A stretch of DNA of 64,000 nt from Turnera subulata (taxonomy: Eukaryota > Streptophyta > Magnoliopsida > Malpighiales > Passifloraceae): the NCBI GenBank assembly GCA_028386065.3, contig JAKUCV010001933.1, positions 218,550-282,549 on the forward strand, read 5' to 3'. A program made the translations under genes and the position numbers. Of this stretch, positions 55,415 to 64,000 are shown one piece after another; position 1 is the first letter of the stretch, and each line of letters opens with the position of its first letter. Under the pieces are notes generated by a model. It was given only the letters and a program-made list of their open reading frames with translations. It had not been told where the DNA came from and did not search any database.

Positions 55415-58400
55415 ATGTGGAATCCAAAGTCAAGTATGGTAAAGAAAGCAGGAAACGGCCTAACAGCAGTTGCAATAGATAAGGACAAAGGAAGCCAAAA
55501 TGCCTTGAAATGGGCACTTGAAAATCTTCTCTTCAAAGGCCAAACTGTGGTACTACTCCATGTTCTGCATAAGTCATCCTCATTTGCAGCAAGTAACCAT
55601 CTCCCTCTCTCCCTCTCTTTCTCTATGTCTGTCTTTGTTGTTACAACAATAAACAATAGGTCAACATGAATAGGAAGGAAACACAAAGTGCAAGCTAATG
55701 ATCAAAGTGCATGTCATGTTTTAATGCGCATGCAGGTAATGGACTAACCTTTGATGGGAGTTCAACTGCCAAGGAGCAGTATCAGAAACTTTCCAGAGAG
55801 CTCTTTCTTTCATTTCGCTGCTTCTGTACCCGTAAAGACGTAGGTTGAACCCTCGCATTGCAATTTCTTTCGTGTTTCTTGTATTGTTTCTTGAAAGAAA
55901 GGTCATTTCTTTAAATCTGTTGATCAAAATGTTCATCAAAATGTTCCTAGATTGCTGTTCCTGTTTTGCTCTCCATTTTAACGCGCAGATTCTTGTATCA
56001 GGTGAATTGCATTGATGTTGTAGTCACCGGCAGTGATATAGCAAAAGCTATAACAGAATATGTCTCTAACTCAGCAATCGAGAATTTGGTCCTGTCCTCC
56101 TCCCGACATGGATTCATAAGGTATTTTGCAGTCAACCCACCAAAGAAAAGACATTAACGGAGCATTAAGTTCCCTTAAAATTTTGAACAGAATGTAATTG
56201 TCTTTACTGAACAGAAGATTCAAGGCAGATGTACCAAGCTCTGTGTCAAAGTTGGCTCCGGATTTCTGCAATGTATATATTATCTCCAAAGGAAAGATCT
56301 CTACTATGCGGAAAGCTATCCGTCAAGCCCCGTTTACCTCCCCTCTGCTAGAACAGATAGAGAACCAAAACAATGATGATGCGCAGTCTACTGTCTCAAA
56401 GTGCAGATCTAATTTGAGCTTGAGAAGTCAGTCTCTCTCTCCATTTTATATGAGCATGTTTGGTTAGATGTAATTGTATGTAATTACATTGATACATTGA
56501 TTCCATCCCACTACATCATCCGATTACATCCAACCAAACATGCCATTATTGTTCCAGTTCTTTCTGCTGCTTTAAGGCATTAACATTTTGAACATGGTTT
56601 TTCCCTTCAGGTGGACCTCAAGCTGAGACCCCACGAGTATCAGTCGATGGATCATTCAGGTATGTTCCATAAGTGATCCAAGTAATTGGACTTTGGACAC
56701 TTTTAATCCTCTTGTCAATGCTAGTGATTTTGGATGAGATGAGACTATATTTTTTGAGAACGAGATGAGACTATATTGGAATTGTAATATGTAACTCTTT
56801 TTCTGCAGGGGCTCACCTGTAGTGGGTGGAGCTGGAATCAGGTCACCATTTGGTAGAGATGGTCGAGAATACAATGTCAAATCATTCGCTGACCTAATGG
56901 AATCACAGAGTGATATATCATTTGTTAGCTCAGACAGACCAAGCACTGACAGGATGTCCTTTGCGTATGATTATATTGACATGGGGCGGAACTTACAGTT
57001 TTCGACCTGCTCGGACACAAGCTACTCCTCGTCCATGCGCTCCGGACAAAGGCTCGTGGCCCCAAGTTTTATGCATGAACTTTCACCAACTGCTCCTGAC
57101 AGTGGAAGAACATCCTCATTTTCAGCAACATCTCAGAGCATTGTATGTAACTTTGATCACTCTGATGATGGAAACAGGACTTTTGCTACCCTTTGGATTT
57201 TCCTGGCAAAGATAATCCACATTGTCTCTGAATACAGGATGACATGGAGAGCGAGATGCGAAGGCTAAAACTTGAGCTGAAGCAGACAATGGATTTATAT
57301 AATGCAGCATGCAGAGAAGCACTGACAGCAAACCAGAAGGTACAGACAAAAGTCATGTTTTGAGTTTGCTTCTTGCATACTTAGGGAAGAAACAGGTTGT
57401 GATGGGATGTATTTACGCAGGCAAGCGAAATGAACAAACGGAAAGTTGAAGAAGAGAAGAGATTGGAAGAGGCTAGATTTGCTGAAGACGCTACACTAGC
57501 AGTTTTGGAGGAAGAGAAAGCCCGGTGCAGGCAAGCTATTGAATCTGCTGAAGCTGCTAAGAGGGCAGCAGAGGAGGAAGCCCAAAGAAGGCTGAACATT
57601 GAATTGAAAGCCGTGAAAGAAGTGGAGGAAATGAAGAAACTTATGGATAGCCTGGCGCAGAGAGATATCAGATACAGGAGATACAAGATTGAAGACATTG
57701 AAGAAGCAACGCAAAACTTTTCGGAATCGAGGAAGATTGGTGAAGGAGGTTATGGCCCAGTGTACAGGTGTTATCTTGATCATACCCCAGTTGCAGTTAA
57801 GGTCTTACGCCCTGATGCTGCACAAGGAAGGACACAATTCCGGAGAGAGGTAGGAAACAAAGACAATTGGTACATAAATTCTCAGGTTTTGATATGCCAA
57901 TGCTACTAGGACAGGTAGTTAATTGGATCATTCAGGTATGTTCTCATTTTTAATCTGTGCATAATGCAGATTGAAGTGCTTAGCTCAATACGTCATCCAA
58001 ACATGGTGCTTCTTCTAGGGGCCTGCCCAGAATATGGAATTTTAGTCTACGAATACATGGCAAAAGGAAGCTTGGAGGATTGTCTCTTCCACAGAGGGAA
58101 TAAACCAGCACTTCCTTGGCAAATCAGGTTCCGGATAGCGGCGGAGATAGCCACAGGTCTTCTCTTTCTCCATCAGAACAAGCCAGAACCCCTAGTGCAC
58201 CGTGACCTCAAGCCAGGCAACATTTTATTAGACAGCAACTACACCAGCAAGATTAGTGATGTTGGCCTGGCAAGGCTTGTCCCTGCTGTGGCTGACAACA
58301 TAACACAGTACCACATGACATCCGCAGCTGGAACTTTCTGCTACATTGATCCAGAGTACCAACAAACTGGAATACTTGGTGTAAAATCTGATATATATTC

Positions 58401-58920
58401 CTTGGGGATCATGCTTCTGCAGTTACTAACAACCAGGCCGCCCATGGGATTGACCCATCAAGTTGAGCAAGCTATTGAGGATGGCACATTCCCTCAGATT
58501 CTGGATCCCGCGGTGACCGATTGGCCACTTGAAGAGACTCTAACCTTGGCGAAGCTATCACTTAAATGCGCAGAGCTGAGGCGGAAAGACAGGCCGGATC
58601 TTGACACAGAACTCTTGCCAGAGCTCAATAAATTGAGAGAATTTGCAGAAGAGAAGCTCGGTTTCCCTTTCTTTGCTGCCAGTGTAGCCCCCTCTCCAAA
58701 CCACAGTCAAGTTTCCATGGTTAGTTGATCATTGGATTTGCTCTTTTGTGTTATGCTCTCACACACATCACAAGCTAACATATTTTCTTTTTATGGACTT
58801 CTTTTGCAGGACATGGTTAGTGATCCTCTAATGCGTCAACATTCAGTAGCAAGCTCAAAGAGCCAATTAAGCTCAGCCTCGCTACCACCAGAACCAACAG
58901 AGAACTCGGACGAAAACTAA
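55415..58920 (+). CDS. USP-domain, coiled-coil, protein kinase (PUB-like without U-box)
   Basis: Ten exons give 795 residues: 55415-55592, 55736-55839, 56002-56120, 56215-56426, 56611-56659, 56809-57142, 57238-57339, 57421-57849, 57970-58719 and 58810-58920. In order there is a universal stress protein domain (AVAIDKDKGSQNALKWALEN to RRFKADVPSSVSKLAPDFC), a long Ser-rich linker, an acidic/basic coiled coil (MNKRKVEEEKRLEEARFAED onward) and a kinase domain near residues 435-705. The glycine loop is GEGGYGPVYR, the lysine is in VAVKVL, the catalytic loop is VHRDLKPGN, and DVG stands in place of DFG as usual in this family. It should therefore be an active kinase. The C-terminus stops after a short Ser-rich tail and has no U-box, which separates it from PUB34/35/51/52-type ubiquitin ligases. 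The start MWNPKSSMVKK fits family starts. Confidence 0.9.
56454..56543. mobile_element. Small foldback element in intron 4 of the USP kinase
   Basis: GCATGTTTGGTTAGATGTAAT at the left and its inverse at the right match at 20 of 21 positions around a 48-bp spacer. This is the typical look of a very short MITE of the TGTTTGGTT type. No target duplication could be assigned. Confidence 0.6.
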
Positions 58921-59560
58921 CAGAAGCTCAGTGTTAATCATTTTTTTTCTGGGAAAAACATTGCTCAGCAAAGACAGCAGCAGCAGATATGTGAAAGTGC
59001 TTCATCAACCTGGTTGCATTCTGCAAAATTATTTTTTGTTTCGGTTTTGCTCTAGATCCAATACAACTCCTCAATTCAAGCTTAGTTAATGAACTTAAAA
59101 GTCTTGTGCTTGTATATCAAGATCTCTGATGGGAAGTGAACTTGGCAGTCCACTACTGACCAAATTTCAAGGATTAGCACTTATTATCGGGCTTGGATCA
59201 CTCTCTGTATATTAAATGCATAATAGAAATACTATAATGTTCATAAAACAATGCACCTTTGTTTCTTTCTTGCTTCATCTTTGTTTGCTAACATGGATTT
59301 GATGTCACTGACAAAACATAATGGATTCCTCAAATGGACCGAACATAAAAAATGTTACAACATACAATTAGCACTCACAATTGCTACAGCAATTCACACC
59401 TTCTACAGACAAAAAAAAAATTCACACCTTCCTTTGGACTAAAGCCTATTTTCTTTTTTGTCGCAAACATATGAATGGACTAAAGCCTATGGCCCGACAG
59501 ATGCCTTAAAGTCGTATAAGTATTAAGCTCGACAAATGTCTGAAATCTATGATTTGTGAT
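58921..59560. other. 3' UTR and intergenic stretch
   Basis: Probable 3' UTR of the USP kinase gene, then AT-rich DNA. The phrase GGACTAAAGCCTAT occurs twice (about 59436 and 59478). No gene is seen. Confidence 0.4.
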
Positions 59561-59890
59561 TTTTTTTCCTTTCTTTTTTGTCTAAACAAAAAAAGGCATC
59601 AGTGGTGTCATCATCGCCCAGTCAGTCCAGGCTCCGGTCAATACCGGTTACACCCTAGCATTAGACTCTCCTCATAGGAGAGACCGCCCACCGTGGCACC
59701 AGCGGACACCCTCGCCTGCTATGCGTCATAGTGTCGGGGAGTCACAGGGCTCAACGACCACCACCCCACCGTATGGAAGGCCATATTCGGCCACATCACA
59801 CTAATATGGGGCTTGATTGGAAGCGCCGGAACTCGAACCCGAGTCCTAGGGATGGCAAGCTAAAGGCTTTACCGGCGGGACTCGAACCTG
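59561..59890 (-). mobile_element. tRNA-derived SINE, inverted copy
   Basis: This is the reverse complement of the SINE at 43263, with scattered changes. Box B reads GGGTTCGAGTTCC on the minus strand (59827-59839). The bodies share CCGAATATGGCCTTCCA, GGTGTCCGCTGGTGCC and CACTGATGC before the tail. A 22-bp direct repeat with one mismatch (TCTGAAAT.TATGATTTGTGAT) sits at 59539-59560 and 59943-59964. The right copy is about 50 bp beyond the element end, so it is not a clean target duplication. Confidence 0.85.
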
Positions 59891-60391
59891 ACAATTAGAT
59901 TTTTCTTCTTTTTTTTACCAATATGATTCGTGATATGGAATATCTGAAATTTATGATTTGTGATACGAAATATCTAACTGAAAGACTGTTTTTTTTTTTT
60001 TTTATGTCAGATTGTTTACCAATCATGAATGATTTCAAGATCTTCCTTACACCACAACCAACAGAAGCCTCGATCAAGAGTGTGAGATTTGAACGCAACA
60101 CTTCACCCCTCTTATTTTTACAAGAGTGTCCAATGGGTTTGCGTTAGAGAATTTATCAATTTTGAATTACTATTAGTGCGATAAGATCAATCTGGGAGAA
60201 CTAGTTTAAGGTGGACAAAAAATTAGTAAGATAATTTTAATTATAAATGTTAATATATCAAATATTTATATAGCATTTTATATTTTGAATTAAAAATTAA
60301 TAAGACAATTTTGGTAGGAAATCACAATGTCTCAATTTTGGTAGGAAATCTCAATGTCTCAAATATTACAATTCATATTAGATCATATTGT

Positions 60392-60566
60392 GTTTTCAAA
60401 CCCGGACTGGCCCGGCTGGTCGAACCCAGAAAATTGTGAACACGGATTTTTCGAATCAGAATTTTCTTTGTAAATTTTTTGTTAAACCCGAATTTGACAA
60501 TAGTTGAATTAGAAAAACTGTGACCCGGTGGCTTGATTAGGTCAGCCATAATCTGGGTTTAACAAC
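60392..60566. mobile_element. MITE-like GC-rich element, copy 2
   Basis: Shorter relative of the element at 439-782. The left end is GTTTTCAAACCCGGACTGG and the right end CTGGGTTTAACAAC. It shares GGCCCGGCTGGTCGAACC and GACCCGGTGGC with copy 1 and appears internally deleted. Confidence 0.5.
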
Positions 60567-60658
60567 CATGGATCGTATAATGTTGTTTATCTAGATATTT
60601 TATATCACAATCCATTGCCCGTTATGTTAAATAATCTTGCATTCAGATATTTCGTATC

Positions 60659-63600
60659 TGTGGAAGCCCGCACCCCAATTAAATAAAAATAAAATAATTA
60701 AATAAAAAAGAGTTACCAAAATACTCTTGAAACCCGGGGTACAAAAACCGATACTTCGGCATACAAACATTTTTCATGAAAATGTATTAACATCGAGATG
60801 TCATAAAAATAAACGAGATCAACTGGCCTAACAAATAATAAGCCATCACGGCATCACGCCGACATAATATCACAAATCATCTCCGGCTAACTGCCGATAT
60901 AAAGGTAAAACATTTATGACATCTCGAGTTATTTATCATGCAGCGGAAGATGAAAGTAATAATAATACTCAAGATAGAAAATATCATGCATATGGCCCTA
61001 TGGATCCCACCAAGAGATAATGCACAACTACCTGCTGAAGTGACTGCGTCTGATCTCCAAGTCGAAGGTATAAGTGAGTCTGCACGCTAACTAAAGTCTG
61101 AAAAACAACGGTGGCGATTATGTGAGTCGCCTACTCAGTGAACATTATAAGTCTAAATATACATGAAAGTGAAGTCATGCTCGTAGGGTGAGTAGCTCAC
61201 GAGCACAAGTACAGCATACAAGCAAATCAGAATCACACACCATCACATAAATGTTTTTCTGTTTTCCAGCTCGTATTGTTTGAGCTCAATGCGTTATCTT
61301 ATTGTTATCATTATTATTATTTTTATTATTATGGGCCCTCTACTGTGAGTCAAGTCTCGGTAGCGCATCTGATCAGATCAGGGTGTGAAACCCAAATGTC
61401 GAACCTCAGAAGGGGTAGATTCTGAGGCCAAAAACCACTGATAAATCTCAAGTGGCCGCTAGCTACCTGAGGGTGCACTCAGACACACCTAACCGGTGCA
61501 AGTCTTCCAGGGGTGCACCTACATCCCCTGGGCATGCTAAACAGCATAATGTGACCCGAGGTACCCAACCCTCCTCGGGGCTACCAACCGACACCACAGT
61601 AGAATTTAGTATTTTATTCTTAATTAAACCTTTATATTTCTGTTTGAAGTACATTATGTCTTTCAGGGAAGTGTGTATGTGTCCCTGTATCATCCGGGCC
61701 TTCGGCCCATAACCACATATTATCACCAAAAGTGTATTACGTAGAATATAACAGTTTCTCTTGTAGAATTTAGACATGTAAGTCAATCAAGCATACAATT
61801 CCAATTATCGCATGTAGCAAACAAGGCAAGTAAACAAACAAACCACACCAACATGCATTCACAAAACATATATAAAAAAGACTTGTAATGTCACCTCAAA
61901 ATGCGGTTTATGACTTCTCCCCGATCCGAGTCTACAGCTCCCGAGGTATCTCCCGTGCCTGAATACCGGCACATAATATAGTCACTAACAAATTTTAGGA
62001 ATAAAAACGTATATGTATGCTAATGGTATTCTCTAATCGAGTATCTTCCGTCCCTAACTAACAAATTGTAAGATTTCCGGGCCTAAGCCCAAAAGGTTAT
62101 TTTCTCATTCATAACTCCAACAATTAAGGATCTACGGTTCATCGGTTTAAGTAAGTTAACAATTCTCGGGCCTAAGGCCCACTAAATCTTAGATCACAAA
62201 TTCCGGGCCGTGGGCCCACTTCCTTAAGTCCATATTTACCGATTATGATATTGGGCTTCGAGCCCGTTCTTAACATCCGTGAGTTTAATTTTCCGTGATT
62301 AAGTCCTAAGTCCGTACCTTAAGTCCAATTAAATATCTTAAGCTTCAAATTGAGGTTATTGGGCTTGGGCTCGGTTTTTCCTAAAAACCGTCCTAAGGTC
62401 GTTTCCGAGCCCAAGAGTTTATCGGCCTATGATCTATTCGTGTCGGTAAGTTCTCCCGGCCACACACTCTAACTCTCCACTCTCGGTAACCACAATTCAC
62501 GTTATTTATACGTTCCTAAAAATATGTATTTCGACAAATAATTCAAAATTCGTATACAAGACGAAACCGAGACAAAACAAAAGTAATTACCGTAAAACAG
62601 TCGTACAACGAGAAATATACTCCGCTGGTCAGAACCGAGCCCTCGCCGGAACAGTGCACGCTCGCCGGATTCCGGTCACTTCGCCGGAATTTCGCCGGCG
62701 CCCAAAACGAATCAACAAACAACTGTCATTCCCAAACAACGTCATCCCTCAACGAATTCAACAATATAACACCGAACACTACATGAATGAACTTTCGCAG
62801 GAGGAAACAAAGTAGCTGGAATGCTTACCGGAGGACAGAAATATTGCACAGAGCTCGACCCGTAGCTCCCCTGCCGGAATTGAACCCAAAACTGCCACAA
62901 TCCGAAGACCAAATCCAACAATTGAGGCTTCACCCAACAGCAGTCTAACAACACTAACACGGAGTTATAAAGTGGATTAAGACTCAAAATGCTTACCGGA
63001 AAAACGAGTGAGTGGTCGTCTCTTCAAGCACCCAACAGATTGACCATGGCCACCGATCGAACACCAACACCCTCCACACGCCTATCCCTGCCGCCTGCAG
63101 CAACCACCAGTCGGTCCACCATCAACGAATCCCGCCAAACCGAACCCATCGTACACCAACACCATCGGACACAGCATACAGGGCCACCCACGCACCGTAA
63201 TCAACTCAGCATAAAAACCCCCAATTGGAAAGGCAAAACGGAGAAGAATCAGGGAAGGAGGAGACGGTGGCTTACCTCGTTGTGGTTGCAGCTGTACGCG
63301 AATCAAGGTCAGGCTCGCTCTTGGATCCTCTTGGTTAACACCGGCTGAACCGATCTCGGCCTCGCCGTGCCACTCGCGACGATGGTGACTCTCTGGAACA
63401 GACGAAGGGTGGTAGATGGTAGCGGCGGTGGATTGGTGTCCTGACGACGATGCACGGAGAGTGGTGGTGACGATGGCGAGAAGAAAAAGAATGGAAAGGA
63501 CGAGTTTCTGGTCCAAAAACAACAGACGAAGAAAGATAGAGATAGGGAGAGAAAAGAGAGGAGGGGAGAGTGGTGTTTGATGCCGTTGGCATCATGGCAA

Positions 63601-64000
63601 AATTGGTGGGGGACAATGCCGTTGGAGCGGCTGAGTGGAGGAGTAACAGAAAAAAAAAAAAGAAAACGAAAGTGAAGAGAGGAGAAGAAAGAAAAAGAAA
63701 ATGGAAAAGAGAAGAAGAAGAAGGGATCGGGCTAGGGATTGGCTGCCCCTAGTGGACGACCCGTCGTCCACTTGGGCGCGGTCAACCCTTGCCTGGTCAA
63801 CTTTTTTTTTTTTTTTTAAAACCCTCAAAACGACGTAGTTTCAAATGAAACTATGCTAAACCTCTCGTTTCGCCCCGATCTCGCATTCGTTTCCCACGGA
63901 ACCCAAACTATGAACAATACCGACTTAGAATTGACATTCTCATGGCCAAATAATTTATTTCTTCAACTAAAACTCGGTAATACCTCAAGGGTAAAATCGG
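60659..64000. mobile_element. Probable long terminal repeat of a Ty3/gypsy-type element, cut by window edge
   Basis: The sharp left boundary TGTGGAAGCCCGCACCCC begins a stretch unlike anything to its left. Phrases such as CATCTCGAG..TTATTTATCATG followed by GCAGCGGAAG, GCGTCTGATCTCCAAG, AACAACGGTGGCGATTATGT and GAGTCGCCTACTCAGTGA are of a kind I associate with LTRs of plant chromoviruses (Tekay-like). No gag or pol frame, primer-binding site or second LTR lies inside the window, so the family is an inference. The region beyond 62.6 kb is rich in CGCCGG. The 3' end would be outside the window. Open frames on both strands here have no protein motif. Confidence 0.5.
63752..63771. other. Perfect GC-rich hairpin
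   Basis: A 9-bp perfect inverted repeat (GTGGACGAC / GTCGTCCAC) with a 2-base spacer. It is inside the LTR-like region, after an AG-rich run. Confidence 0.8.

Noticed and set aside
63082..63522. 146-codon minus-strand open frame in the LTR-like region
   Set aside because: It sits in GC-rich repeat DNA, has no gag, pol or other protein motif, and open frames on the other strand are equally long.

Overview
This is plant nuclear DNA, very probably from a dicot and perhaps a woody asterid; the species cannot be fixed from sequence alone. The evidence is multi-exon genes with GT-AG introns, AT-rich intergenic DNA, plant-only families (ECT-type YTH readers, STRUBBELIG and PRK receptor kinases, DUF1218, oxidosqualene cyclases) and plant-type SINEs, MITEs and an LTR-like region. 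I assembled exon by exon nine genes whose reading frames close.

Layout. 0-4 kb: intergenic, with repeat relics. 5.5-9.0 kb (+): MFS organic cation/nicotinate transporter of the OCT7/NiaP type, preceded by a duplicated leader exon. 9.7-10.5 kb (-): small DUF1218 membrane protein, convergent with the transporter. 12.4-18.5 kb (+): YTH-domain m6A reader (ECT5-like). 20.1-23.2 kb (+): membrane-anchored START-domain lipid-binding protein. 24.8-29.6 kb (+): SRF4-like leucine-rich receptor pseudokinase. 33.8-38.9 kb and 44.3-50.1 kb (+): two tandem oxidosqualene cyclases (triterpene synthases). 51.4-53.6 kb (+): pollen-receptor-like pseudokinase (PRK). 55.4-58.9 kb (+): USP-domain plus coiled-coil plus kinase protein. 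59-64 kb: repeats, including a probable long LTR running off the right edge.

The order transporter, YTH, START, SRF matches my memory of the Arabidopsis order At3g13050, At3g13060, At3g13062, At3g13065. The PRK plus USP-kinase pair matches At5g35390/At5g35380 and At2g07040/At2g07020. The window therefore looks like two old conserved blocks with a tandem pair of specialised-metabolism genes between them. The first cyclase is a conventional beta-amyrin-synthase-like enzyme. The second keeps the catalytic core but has changed at many otherwise conserved positions, so it is the best candidate here for a new activity. No P450, glycosyltransferase or acyltransferase lies beside the pair, so inside this window it is not a complete biosynthetic cluster.

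The repeats are informative. There is a tRNA-derived SINE with a perfect 16-bp target duplication and a second inverted copy, a 499-bp foldback MITE with a 10-bp target duplication, a short dispersed repeat present at least five times (once in a cyclase intron), and a perfect 89-bp tandem duplication.
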